Counted from the first letter of the stretch, positions 1-7,994 are shown. The stretch is 61,524 bases of DNA from Bacteroidaceae bacterium (GCA_900770665.1 CAAGKZ010000049.1:1-61524); one strand, 5' to 3'. Numbers and translations are program-made. The notes: generated from the sequence alone by a model not told the origin.

Positions 1-2
1 CT

Positions 3-1841
3 AACGAGTATATACGCATTGAACTCAATTCGCGTTGGTACTACCCGACGATGAAAACTGGTGCAAAAATGACGATAGAGGAGGTTGCCGAAAAGGCTTT
101 GGCACAGACAGACGAGAGATTGAGGGACAGGTATCTGCTACAGGCGGTGAGGGCGCTCTTTTCTATGTCACAGTATGAGGAGTGCGTCAAGTTATGGGAG
201 AATGAGGTCTCTCTTTTGCCCGAGGAGAATTTGATGCGTCAGATGATTATGCCATATATTGCCGGTGCCGAATATCGCCTGAACCGCTCGGAAAAGGCCT
301 TGGAGTATTTCGCGCGTTTAGGCGATGTGAACTCAATGCTTTTTTGTCTTGGACGAGGTGGGGAACAAATTTCAATAGTTGATGCCCTTGTGTTGGTGTG
401 TAAATATGCACCTGACAGCAAATATGTGTTGGAAAAGCTGCAATCGTATATAAGATACCTTGAACCTGATGGATACGCATACTCTGATTATTTCTATGTT
501 AATCCTGAAGAACAAGTTAGAACAATACTTGAATACGAGAAATTGATATCTCTATGTTTGGATATGGCTTCTGACAGCAGAGTCAAGACTCCTGCTATAT
601 GGTACTATACCGCTGCTTTTGTGTATGACCTTATTGGGGATGTCCCGAACGCATCGAAAATGTTGTGCATGGCCGAAAAGAGCAAATCTACAGATTTTGT
701 TGATGAATCGATAAAGGTGTTCAGGATATATATTGATGCCAAACAGCAAACATACAATTCGGCCTATGAGAATAAATTGTATCACCAATTGGAATGGCTG
801 GATTCCCAAATCTGCAATAATCTGACCGAGGAAGTTCGTGACGAGACTGCTGATGGATACAGGCTTGGCAATAATCTGAGCTACTATTATTGGAATGACA
901 TTATGCGCAGGATATTGCTTGCTGAGGTTTGCCCAAGAATGATAAAGGCCGGAAAGACAACAAAGGCTTTGCAGCTTGCAAATATGGCAGATAATAGGTT
1001 GTTGCAAATTGTCGACAGGCAAGATGCCGGTTACTTTGATGATGACAATGTGTATACAATGCTTGCATACAGATATTCTTCAAGTATGGGTAATGGTGAT
1101 TATAGTAACCATTTTTTTGAGATGATTGACAGCCTGGGTGTTGATGCTGCCGTAAAATATGCAGATAATGTGGAAAATCCCAGAACGGAATTTGACCGTT
1201 TCCTCAATTCGCGTGGTTACACCGGTAGCGATTATCTGAATGATATACTTGGAACTCAGTATATGCGTAATATGCGTTATGCCGAGGCATTGGAGCATTT
1301 TGGACGGATTTCAGATGCATATAAGCACCACCACAATCTATATCTGGAATTTGACCCTTTCTGTGCCGATAGGGTAAGAAATGGATTTAAAATAGATTTC
1401 AAGTACGATTTCGCTCGCGAAATGTATTCTTTAGAGCAGGGAATTGCTATGGCTGTTGACCCCAATCGCAAAGGACGCCTTATGATAAAGTATGCAATTG
1501 GAATAAAGAACTCATTCGATTTCTGTTGGCCTCTTACACAATATTATTGTGGTTCGACCTATTATTCGCAAGTTTGTGAAAAGAGGGATTGGGTTTATGA
1601 TGAGTATACAAGTGCTGCGAAATCCAAGGTCGAAGAGTTGTTGCAGACAGCTTTCGGGCTTTTTACAGATGATGAGGTTGCTGCCGAAATGCATTATAAA
1701 CTATATAACTTCAAGACTGTTGCTACAAAGTATCCTAATACGGAAAAGGGGGAATTGGTGCGGGGTGCGTGTGATTACTGGTATGACCACGACCCACTCT
1801 CGCGCAGATTTTCGACTTGTAATGGATATTCTTTGTGGTAG
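3..1841 (+). CDS. TPR-like hypothetical protein, 5' end outside window
   Basis: The reading frame is open from the first complete codon (position 3) and has no stop before it, so the ATG at 51 is probably internal and the gene starts upstream of the window. About 612 codons are visible. The protein is rich in paired helices with the spacing of tetratricopeptide-like repeats (for example YEECVKLWENEV, then ALEYFARLGD, and later AEALEHFGRISDAY). It has many aromatic residues and no membrane segment in the visible part. I do not recognise a named family; a secreted or periplasmic helical-repeat protein is likely but cannot be shown without the N-terminus. It converges on the DUF1460 gene with 22 bases between stop codons and no clear terminator hairpin. 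Confidence 0.75.
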   Translation, partial: NEYIRIELNSRWYYPTMKTGAKMTIEEVAEKALAQTDERLRDRYLLQAVRALFSMSQYEECVKLWENEVSLLPEENLMRQMIMPYIAGAEYRLNRSEKALEYFARLGDVNSMLFCLGRGGEQISIVDALVLVCKYAPDSKYVLEKLQSYIRYLEPDGYAYSDYFYVNPEEQVRTILEYEKLISLCLDMASDSRVKTPAIWYYTAAFVYDLIGDVPNASKMLCMAEKSKSTDFVDESIKVFRIYIDAKQQTYNSAYENKLYHQLEWLDSQICNNLTEEVRDETADGYRLGNNLSYYYWNDIMRRILLAEVCPRMIKAGKTTKALQLANMADNRLLQIVDRQDAGYFDDDNVYTMLAYRYSSSMGNGDYSNHFFEMIDSLGVDAAVKYADNVENPRTEFDRFLNSRGYTGSDYLNDILGTQYMRNMRYAEALEHFGRISDAYKHHHNLYLEFDPFCADRVRNGFKIDFKYDFAREMYSLEQGIAMAVDPNRKGRLMIKYAIGIKNSFDFCWPLTQYYCGSTYYSQVCEKRDWVYDEYTSAAKSKVEELLQTAFGLFTDDEVAAEMHYKLYNFKTVATKYPNTEKGELVRGACDYWYDHDPLSRRFSTCNGYSLW

Positions 1842-1863
1842 TATCAAGAAACTGTTTGAATTT

Positions 1864-2712
1864 CTAAAAAACGGGCCTGAAGACTCTTATGCCGGTGTGC
1901 CTACTATTGTTTGCAAGGTAGTCGCGTAGGGGAGTGGTATCCTTTATTACATTGCCTTTTCCGCTTGAGGCATGTAGCAGGCATAGTTTGCCATTCTCGT
2001 AATAGGCAAAGCCCAAGTGGGTAACATCGAGTCCGGGAATAGATGTCGTTATTGCGATAATGTCCCCGGACTTTATATTCTCATGTCCGGTGTGCTCAAC
2101 TTCTTCTTTGGGAATGTAGTTTACCTCAATGCTTCGATAAGGAATTTCTTGCTTTTCTATCTCTTTTACATATTCGGGACTCCCGGATAGCATGGGGTAG
2201 CTGCCCGGGTGCGTGCTCATGAAATTAAGGTTGAGCAGCTGTTTTTTGTTGCTGATTTGCGGTGTAATTTCCTCTATTATGCCTGTTTTTGCACTGTCTG
2301 CAATCCACCAACTGATGTAGTGTAATCTGCTTGAATATCCGCTGTTCCTGCCGTTGCGGTAGCGTATGGTCTCAAGGTTTCGGCAAACACCGCTGAAATT
2401 GCAGTTGCCTTCATTTGCAGTCTTGGCAATAGCAAGTACAAGTTCTACAAAAGTTGTGCAGTCGAGCTGTGCGCAACTTATGAATAGCGGTTCATTGGCA
2501 CCATGTTCCAGGGTGCCGCCAACATATTTCTCGCCGATGAATTCGTTGGCAATGGCAATGATGCGCTCGCCTGTAACCGGTAGTTTCTGGACAGTCGGAC
2601 TTTGCAGGATATTTTCGATTCTAATGCTGTCTTCGCTTGTGTATATTACTTTCTGCGGAGTTGCAACAATTGGCAACAGCGCCAATATTATAGTTGTTAG
2701 TATATTCTTCAT
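1864..2712 (-). CDS. DUF1460 family cysteine amidase-like exported protein
   Basis: A 282-residue protein with a signal peptide at residues 1-19 (hydrophobic stretch ending near VATPQ). It matches what I know of the DUF1460 family, whose fold resembles NlpC/P60 cysteine peptidases and which is annotated as N-acetylmuramoyl-L-alanine amidase-like. The visible catalytic candidates are Cys85 in LDCTTFVE and His232 in DVTHLGF, with a further conserved-looking His247 in LLHASS. The role inferred from the family is hydrolysis of cell-wall peptide or related amide bonds in the periplasm or outer membrane; the substrate cannot be read from sequence. It is divergent from the DUF5103 gene. An AT-rich TATATTTA-like -7 element lies on its strand near 2737-2744. 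Confidence 0.8.
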   Translation of the reverse strand: MKNILTTIILALLPIVATPQKVIYTSEDSIRIENILQSPTVQKLPVTGERIIAIANEFIGEKYVGGTLEHGANEPLFISCAQLDCTTFVELVLAIAKTANEGNCNFSGVCRNLETIRYRNGRNSGYSSRLHYISWWIADSAKTGIIEEITPQISNKKQLLNLNFMSTHPGSYPMLSGSPEYVKEIEKQEIPYRSIEVNYIPKEEVEHTGHENIKSGDIIAITTSIPGLDVTHLGFAYYENGKLCLLHASSGKGNVIKDTTPLRDYLANNSRHTGIRVFRPVF

Positions 2713-2767
2713 TGTGCACTCTTGTCATAAAGTATGTAAATATACGAATTAATTGTTTTTAATTGAT

Positions 2768-2775
2768 TATCTTCG
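2768..2775 (+). promoter_or_regulatory. -7 promoter element (TATCTTCG)
   Basis: Bacteroidota-type -7 box TAnnTTTG, here TATCTTCG, 20 bases before the ATG at 2795. The matching -33 TTTG is weak. The box shows that an upstream TTG start (2753) cannot be used, since it would lie inside the promoter. Confidence 0.6.
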
Positions 2776-2794
2776 CCAAATAAAATTGCAGCAG

Positions 2795-4045
2795 ATGTTC
2801 AAACGTGTAATTACCATATTTTCCCTTTTTATGGCGATTTCTGCCAGTGCGCAGTTCTCGCGTTCTTATGTGCCGTCTGTGCGCACACCTCAAATGATGC
2901 TCAATGACGAGTGGGGCAGGGTGCCTGTGATGCAGTTGGGCGGTGATGACGTGCTGCAATTCTCGTTCGACGAGATGTCGCATGTGTACCACCGTTACAC
3001 CTACCGCATTGTGCATTGTAATGCCGACTGGTCGCAGTCCGATTTGACGGAGATTGATTATATCGATGGTTTCAATGATGTCCTGATAGAGGATTGGGAA
3101 AATTCTGTAAATACAAACCAACTTTATACACATTACCGTTTTTCAATCCCAAACGAGGACGTTACGCTTAAGATGTCGGGCAATTACCGTGTAGAGGTAT
3201 ATGACGATGAAGAAGATGATGAACTGCCTGTTGCGTCGTTCGAGTTTTCAGTGGTTGAACCGTTGGTGTCGTTCGAGGCATGGGTGAGTGGTGATACGGA
3301 CCGCTCTTTCAACGATGGGGAGCAGCAACTCACGTTTGCGGTAGGCTACCCGTCATTTGTTGCTTCCCCGGCAAGTGAACTGAAAGCGGTGGTCTATCAG
3401 AATGGCCGAAGAGACAATGCTGTCAGTGGAATTTTACCCACATACGTCACCGGCAACAAGGTAGAGTATGTGCATAATGAAAAGCTCATTTTTGATGCCG
3501 GTAATGAATATCGCCGCTTTGAGATTACCGACCCGAATGCGCCGGGTGAGGGCGTTGAGGATGTTGTATACGACGGCTCATTGTATAATGCCGTATTGTA
3601 TATGGACAAACCGCGCGTCTCATATTCAAACTATCACGATGAGAATGGCCGTTTCTTCGTGAATACGCTTGAGGGGTTTGGTACAACTGTTGAGGCTGAT
3701 TATATCAATGTTCATTTTGCTCTTGATTTGCCTTATCGCGCCGGCGGTGATTACTATTTGCTTGGCGATTTCTGTGGCAATAGCTTCAGTGAGGCCAACA
3801 GGCTGCTTTATGACGGTGAGGATGGGTATTACTTCACGTCGTTGCCATTGAAGATGGGAGTGTACAATTATTGCTATGTGTGGGTTCCTGCCGTGAGCGG
3901 TAGAGCTGAGAATCTGCCTGCAGAGGGGAATTTTTACAATACCGACAATGAGTACCTTATATATATGTATTATAGAGGGTTCGGTGACAGGGCAGACAGG
4001 TTGCTTGGAGTCCACAGCGTGAAATACAGTCTTGACCGTAACTGA
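2795..4045 (+). CDS. T9SS plug-domain protein (DUF5103)
   Basis: A 416-residue exported protein with signal peptide MFKRVITIFSLFMAISASAQ. The body matches the DUF5103 family as I remember it: an N-terminal beta-sandwich with RYTYRIVHCNADW and YIDGFND, and a C-terminal immunoglobulin-like part. DUF5103 contains the plug protein that closes the SprA translocon of the type IX secretion system in Flavobacterium. The start is 2795, not the in-frame TTG at 2753, because the -7 promoter box lies between them. The gene ends at a strong hairpin terminator. The presence of a C-terminal sorting-like domain in the BspA protein of this window fits an active T9SS. That link is inference. Confidence 0.8.
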   Translation: MFKRVITIFSLFMAISASAQFSRSYVPSVRTPQMMLNDEWGRVPVMQLGGDDVLQFSFDEMSHVYHRYTYRIVHCNADWSQSDLTEIDYIDGFNDVLIEDWENSVNTNQLYTHYRFSIPNEDVTLKMSGNYRVEVYDDEEDDELPVASFEFSVVEPLVSFEAWVSGDTDRSFNDGEQQLTFAVGYPSFVASPASELKAVVYQNGRRDNAVSGILPTYVTGNKVEYVHNEKLIFDAGNEYRRFEITDPNAPGEGVEDVVYDGSLYNAVLYMDKPRVSYSNYHDENGRFFVNTLEGFGTTVEADYINVHFALDLPYRAGGDYYLLGDFCGNSFSEANRLLYDGEDGYYFTSLPLKMGVYNYCYVWVPAVSGRAENLPAEGNFYNTDNEYLIYMYYRGFGDRADRLLGVHSVKYSLDRN

Positions 4046-4051
4046 TATTAC

Positions 4052-4091
4052 AAAAGAAATGGTGACTTTGTGTGAAGTCACCATTTCTTTT
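4052..4091. terminator. Hairpin terminator, 16-bp perfect stem
   Basis: Arms 4052-4067 and 4076-4091 are exact reverse complements (AAAAGAAATGGTGACT and partner) with an 8-base loop. The stem has A-rich and T-rich ends, so it can stop transcription from both sides: the DUF5103 gene from the left and the WecA-like gene (stop at 4134) from the right. Confidence 0.85.
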
Positions 4092-4133
4092 GTTGAGAGC
4101 CTTTTTACTCAGCCTCTTTTGTCAATTATTCGA

Positions 4134-5300
4134 TTACAATTTATCCATTATACGTTGTATAATGTACCAGATACCCTTCTTTTCAATGTGTAAGGCATTG
4201 GCTATTTTTTGTAGATATTTCAAACATTTTCCATTCTTTGCAATCTGGCGCTGTGCAAAACGGTAGAAAGCGAATGTTGCCAACAAACTCAATGCAACTA
4301 CTATGTATAGCTGTGCATCCACAGATGCTCCCAGCTTGTACGATACGAACCATGCTGCAACAATGAGCAAGTTGAGTGAAAGTATTGAAACCGTTGTGCC
4401 TATGTGCGAGAATCCCAGTTCTATGAACATGTGGTGCAGGTGTGTCTTGTCGGGGTGGAATGGCGACTTTTTGTTCAAGATGCGGGTTGACATTACGCGC
4501 AGAGTGTCAAAGACCGGTATTGAAAGTACAGCCAATGTAAAAGGAATAAGACCTACTCCTTTTGCTGCAAGCACGGCACAACCGAAGTCCTGGCCAAGTA
4601 TGTTCATTACAAACATTGCCATCATAGTACCGATTACCAATGTGCCGCCGTCACCAATGAACATCTTTGAACTTTGACCGAATACATTGTGTAGGAAAAA
4701 CGGGACAATAGCACCTGCTGCAGATATTGCAAGTGTGGTCATTACATCGTTGCCTGTTATGTAGAAGAATGTGGCAAAAAGTACCGATGACATGAAGCAG
4801 AATCCCGACGAAAGACCATTTACACCGTCAATGAGGTTTATGGCATTTATTATTCCCACGGCTGCAAAAATGGTAAGTGCATAGGACAGCCATATTGGGA
4901 TAGTGTAGATGTCCCATAGGCCCCAGAAACAGTTTATGGATGAACCGCTGGTGTACATCAACCATGCAATGACGATGATTTCTACGGCAAAGCGCAAGGT
5001 TGGCGATAGGTCTATAATATCGTCCATGGTGCCAATGTATAACATCACCAGCATTGCAGATATGAGCATGAATGTATTTGCGCTACTGAACATCGCTTGG
5101 GAACTGCACAATCCCATTACTATACCGAAAAACACAGCAATGCCTCCCATAACCGGTACTGGGTTACGTTGCAGTTTTCTTGCGTCCGGGTTGTCTACAA
5201 TGTTTTTCAGTATTGCAATCTTCAGAACTTTAGGATGAATCCATAGTGTTCCTATAAAAGCAAACAGAGCCGGCAATATTATGTGTTGGATACCAGACAT
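4134..5300 (-). CDS. wecA: WecA/MraY-like polyprenyl-phosphate sugar-1-phosphate transferase
   Basis: A 388-residue polytopic membrane protein with about ten or eleven hydrophobic segments. It carries the signatures of the GT4/MraY-like family: DDIID at 93-97 (metal/catalytic aspartates), NLIDGVNGLSSG at 155-166, GDGGTLVIG from 215, and the HPDKTHLHH motif near 283 seen in WecA/TagO-type enzymes rather than in MraY. The expected reaction is transfer of GlcNAc-1-phosphate (or a related sugar) from UDP to undecaprenyl phosphate, the first step of surface glycan assembly. The symbol follows family naming; the exact sugar is not proven. The adjacent mannose-1-phosphate guanylyltransferase gene, across the transposon, also serves surface-sugar synthesis. 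Confidence 0.85.
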   Translation of the reverse strand: MSGIQHIILPALFAFIGTLWIHPKVLKIAILKNIVDNPDARKLQRNPVPVMGGIAVFFGIVMGLCSSQAMFSSANTFMLISAMLVMLYIGTMDDIIDLSPTLRFAVEIIVIAWLMYTSGSSINCFWGLWDIYTIPIWLSYALTIFAAVGIINAINLIDGVNGLSSGFCFMSSVLFATFFYITGNDVMTTLAISAAGAIVPFFLHNVFGQSSKMFIGDGGTLVIGTMMAMFVMNILGQDFGCAVLAAKGVGLIPFTLAVLSIPVFDTLRVMSTRILNKKSPFHPDKTHLHHMFIELGFSHIGTTVSILSLNLLIVAAWFVSYKLGASVDAQLYIVVALSLLATFAFYRFAQRQIAKNGKCLKYLQKIANALHIEKKGIWYIIQRIMDKL

Positions 5301-5329
5301 ACTTGGTTGGTTTTTAATGTTAGCTCTTG

Positions 5330-5360
5330 CAAATATAAATATTAGTTTTTGTTTTTACAA
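5330..5360 (-). promoter_or_regulatory. Promoter of the wecA-like gene
   Basis: On the minus strand: -7 TATATTTG (complement of 5330-5337), 20-base spacer, -33 TTG (complement of 5358-5360). The -33 triplet lies within the 8-base target duplication left by the neighbouring transposon, so the core promoter survived the insertion. Confidence 0.6.
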
Positions 5361-5365
5361 TTTTA
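5358..5365. repeat. Target-site duplication, left copy (CAATTTTA)
   Basis: CAATTTTA directly abuts the left inverted repeat and is identical to 7987-7994 directly abutting the right inverted repeat. Eight bases is the duplication length expected for the IS1595 family. Confidence 0.95.
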
Positions 5366-5389
5366 GGTAATAATATAGCAGTTGACCCA
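5366..5389 (+). repeat. Left terminal inverted repeat (24 bp)
   Basis: Begins GGTAATAATATAGCAG and ends TTGACCCA. Its reverse complement matches 7963-7986 at 23 of 24 positions; the single difference is the third base. Confidence 0.95.
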
Positions 5390-5420
5390 TGCAGAACATA
5401 GCATTAGTTATGCTCTTTTT

Positions 5421-5753
5421 TTATTGAAAAAAGTCTCTTATATTCGTTTCAAGTTCTATTATGTTTTCTATGGCATCATCAATGACATTTCCGTCTAAAA
5501 GCCTATTAATTATTAGAGAACCATTATATCTATAAACTGAAAAAGAACCATTAACTTCTTTTTTTATTAATTGTATAGCAGATACTCCCATAATAACCCC
5601 CTCTAATGTGTATCGTACATTTTTACGATATGACATATGTTGGTATTGCAACCAATACTCTACATCATCAACTATTAAAAAACGTTTATAGTATAAAGGG
5701 GCGTTGTTAAGCTGTGCTGATATGTCGTAAATATTACTAATAAATGTGAACAT
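5421..5753 (-). CDS. Transposon cargo protein, unknown (110 aa)
   Basis: I do not recognise this family. It is a 110-residue, AT-rich gene inside the IS1595-type element, transcribed outward toward the left inverted repeat and divergent from the larger cargo gene. No signal peptide or membrane segment is visible; the sequence is soluble-looking with an acidic C-terminus (DDAIENIIELETNIRDFFQ). A -7 box TATATTTG on its strand (complement of 5778-5785) lies 25 bases before the ATG, which supports expression and this start. Conservation with the element would be needed to show selection. It could be an antitoxin-like or regulatory partner of the 343-residue protein, but nothing in the sequence proves that. 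Confidence 0.6.
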   Translation of the reverse strand: MFTFISNIYDISAQLNNAPLYYKRFLIVDDVEYWLQYQHMSYRKNVRYTLEGVIMGVSAIQLIKKEVNGSFSVYRYNGSLIINRLLDGNVIDDAIENIIELETNIRDFFQ

Positions 5754-5777
5754 AATGATTTATTCTGAATTATAGAG

Positions 5778-5785
5778 CAAATATA
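5778..5785 (-). promoter_or_regulatory. -7 promoter element for the 110-aa cargo gene
   Basis: Minus-strand TATATTTG, an exact match to TAnnTTTG, placed 25 bases before the start codon at 5753. A clear -33 element was not seen. Confidence 0.5.
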
Positions 5786-5836
5786 GATAATAAATTCATT
5801 TATGAAGATATTTATTATAAAAAAGGGATAGGATTT

Positions 5837-6868
5837 ATGAACATAAAAGATGTATACAAGTATTTAGATGCAAAATACCCTAAAGATTTCCCAATTCTTA
5901 AACCCAAAATAGATGAATTTTATCAACAAGGAATAAAACCAGATAGAATATATAATCTAATGTCACAATATATAGATTTAAAACCATATTGCCGTGCTTT
6001 AGATGTTCAAAATGGTGATATAATAGAATTTGTTAAGGCAGTAAAAATAGGAACATTCCTTAGAGCAAAGTTTAACAATGAAGAAACCTTTTCAATTATG
6101 CAGAAAACTTTAGTTTTTGAAGATAACAATATCTGTATATTTAAACCAACGAATTTTCAAGAATCATCAGTTATAGGTGAACCGATTTGTTGTTTCGCAT
6201 ATAGTCAAGGAAGATGGGATGAACATTATAATGGATACCAAGAAGCAATTTATTATGTCTATGATGTTATGAAAGAGGGGACACAGCATGATTTTGTGTC
6301 TATTACAGTCAGACCCAATGGCAGGGCATTAGTTCTAGACAAAGAGCATAATTGGTGGTCTAAGCAACAAAGTATACAGTATATTCAATCATTAGAAGAA
6401 GGTGCATCATATATCACTAGCAAAGATGGGAAAACAATAAAAACTGAAAATAAAAAATATAAAACAAATACAAATATGGCAAAGAAACAAGTAACTAGAT
6501 TAACTGAATCAGACCTTCATAGAATTGTAAAGAGGTCAGTAAATAAAGTACTAAGAGAAGGAATAAACGATATTACCCCTTTATCTACTCATATTAAGAA
6601 CAATCAAGATGCAGACTTAGAAACACTTTGTAATATTGTTGATGATTTAAGAAAAGTAAAAGAAGGTGGTGCTCTTAGTAAATGGAATCCATCCATTGCA
6701 TTAAGACTTAGGAAAAGTGGTTTAGTAGATACTGAAACAGTACAAACTATTACTCAAATAAACCTACTTATACACCGATTGGGTAATATGGATTTCTCAC
6801 ATAAGAGAGTATATAATGGGGAAACATTTGATGACACTTGGAATAGACGGCAGCACGAACAAGATTAA
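5837..6868 (+). CDS. Transposon cargo protein, unknown, two-module (343 aa)
   Basis: I do not recognise the family. The 343-residue product has two parts. Residues 1-200 are a soluble domain with a YSQGRWDEHYNGYQEAIYYV segment followed by a short basic, Lys/Asn/Thr-rich linker. Met214 (ATG at 6476) opens a second part starting MAKKQVTRLTESDLHRIVKR, an amphipathic basic helix of a type I recall at the N-termini of uncharacterised phage and mobile-element proteins of Bacteroidota; that recollection is unverified. The gene is AT-rich and preceded by AAAAGGGATAGGA. Its stop codon overlaps the transposase stop (6865-6868) in convergent orientation. It may be one fused gene, or a second start at 6476 may give a 130-residue short form. 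Confidence 0.65.
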   Translation: MNIKDVYKYLDAKYPKDFPILKPKIDEFYQQGIKPDRIYNLMSQYIDLKPYCRALDVQNGDIIEFVKAVKIGTFLRAKFNNEETFSIMQKTLVFEDNNICIFKPTNFQESSVIGEPICCFAYSQGRWDEHYNGYQEAIYYVYDVMKEGTQHDFVSITVRPNGRALVLDKEHNWWSKQQSIQYIQSLEEGASYITSKDGKTIKTENKKYKTNTNMAKKQVTRLTESDLHRIVKRSVNKVLREGINDITPLSTHIKNNQDADLETLCNIVDDLRKVKEGGALSKWNPSIALRLRKSGLVDTETVQTITQINLLIHRLGNMDFSHKRVYNGETFDDTWNRRQHEQD

Positions 6869-7842
6869 GCCGCTATCAATCCAATTCTAATCTCAGACCA
6901 CTTCTTAACAAGTCCGATAGACATTTCAAACATATGGGCGAATCGTTCTGATTCGTCCATTTTTCTTGTATTCCAGCGATACACTGCCTCGTTGATGTAA
7001 GACTGCAAATGAGCATCTGACACATCGTGATAGCATCCAGCAATCATTCTACGGAAATGACTCCAAAAACCCTCAATGGAGTTGGTAAAGATGTCACCAT
7101 TAGCATATTCCTCTGCTCCGTGATGTACAATGGCGTGAGTGTAACCCAATTCACTCAATCCATTGTAAGCATTAAGTTCATCAGTAATAACTCTAGAACC
7201 CTCAACAACGAACTGCTGAATGATTGGTTGCAAGGTTGCCTTATTGGTGTTCTCTACAACGAAAGCGTGAACATTAGTAATGTTCTCAACCTCACCATTA
7301 GCGTTTACTATGGTGCTTCTCTCCATCATACCAAAGACAGGTGTCTTGGTCTTGGTAGAACGTCCTTGTGTATGAGGTGTACGCATGGATTTGTGTTTCC
7401 ACTTTTCCTTGCCACCGATATACACCTCATCACATTCCACAGTACCCTCAAAGGCATTAGCATCGCTTTGGGGATAAAGTAAGCGAATTTTCTGCAACAT
7501 ATACCAAGCGGTTGACTGTGTAACATCAATATCTCTGCTCAATTGATAACTGCTAACACCCTTCTTGTTAGAAGAAATAAAGTACATTGCAATGAACCAC
7601 TTGATAAGTGGCATTTTGGTATTCTCAAAGATAGTACCTACAAGGCAAGAGAAGTTCTTTCTACAAGCCTTGCAACGGAATTTGTTATCCGTTCTTTTCA
7701 CGCAATGGTGTTCACCACAATAAGGGCAAACAACATCACCGTCTGCCCATCTGCTTTCGATGATTGCTTGCTCGCATTTCTCTTCGGTATTGAAGTATGT
7801 TGTAAGTGAAATGATGTGGTTGAACTTGCGGAAATCTATCAT
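6865..7842 (-). CDS. IS1595 family (ISXO2-like) transposase
   Basis: A 325-residue transposase of the usual family length. The N-terminal zinc ribbon has Cys39, Cys42, Cys57 and Cys60 (CPYCG ... CKACRKNF). A helix-turn-helix-like segment follows around residues 97-120. The RNase-H-like catalytic domain shows Asp138 in VECDEVYIGG, Asp221 in VITDELNAY and the NSIEGFWSHFRR motif (Asn254/Glu257), as in the DDE/N group named ISXO2-like. It cuts and rejoins the element at its inverted repeats. A promoter with TTTG (complement of 7901-7904), a 20-base spacer and TATCTTAG (complement of 7873-7880) precedes it. The frame is intact and all key residues are present, so it is probably functional. Confidence 0.95.
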   Translation of the reverse strand: MIDFRKFNHIISLTTYFNTEEKCEQAIIESRWADGDVVCPYCGEHHCVKRTDNKFRCKACRKNFSCLVGTIFENTKMPLIKWFIAMYFISSNKKGVSSYQLSRDIDVTQSTAWYMLQKIRLLYPQSDANAFEGTVECDEVYIGGKEKWKHKSMRTPHTQGRSTKTKTPVFGMMERSTIVNANGEVENITNVHAFVVENTNKATLQPIIQQFVVEGSRVITDELNAYNGLSELGYTHAIVHHGAEEYANGDIFTNSIEGFWSHFRRMIAGCYHDVSDAHLQSYINEAVYRWNTRKMDESERFAHMFEMSIGLVKKWSEIRIGLIAA

Positions 7843-7872
7843 AATATCTTCTTCGTTTTCTTAACTCTATAG

Positions 7873-7904
7873 CTAAGATACGAAAAAAATCTTATATACG
7901 CAAA
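7873..7904 (-). promoter_or_regulatory. Transposase promoter
   Basis: Minus strand: -33 TTTG (complement of 7901-7904), 20-base spacer, -7 TATCTTAG (complement of 7873-7880), 30 bases before the transposase ATG. It lies fully inside the element. Confidence 0.55.
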
Positions 7905-7962
7905 TAAATCCTCTAGTAAATCATTGATTACTAGATAAAAAGAGCAGTCAACCCTAAATTTG

Positions 7963-7986
7963 TGGGTCAACTGCTATATTATTGCC
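7963..7986 (-). repeat. Right terminal inverted repeat (24 bp)
   Basis: Reads TGGGTCAACTGC at its inner end and ends TATTATTGCC; it is the reverse complement of the left repeat at 23 of 24 positions. A third, imperfect copy of the inner repeat core (AGCAGTCAACCC, 7943-7954) lies just inside it in opposite orientation and could fold with it into a hairpin. Confidence 0.95.
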
Positions 7987-7994
7987 CAATTTTA
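7987..7994. repeat. Target-site duplication, right copy (CAATTTTA)
   Basis: Identical to 5358-5365. Extension by even one base on either side fails, so the duplication is exactly eight bases and fixes the element's borders. Confidence 0.95.

Larger units (their letters stand above)
5366..7986. mobile_element. IS1595/ISXO2-type transposon with two cargo genes
   Basis: A complete 2621-bp element. Terminal inverted repeats of 24 bases (5366-5389 and 7963-7986) begin GG and differ only at the third base. An exact 8-base duplication CAATTTTA flanks both ends. Inside are an ISXO2-like transposase on the minus strand, a 343-residue cargo gene on the plus strand that converges on it with overlapping stops, and a 110-residue minus-strand cargo gene at the left end. 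The cargo is conspicuously AT-rich compared with the surrounding chromosome, which indicates foreign origin. It landed between the divergent wecA-like and manC genes without breaking either promoter. The perfect duplication and near-perfect ends suggest a recent insertion that may still be able to move. Confidence 0.95.
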
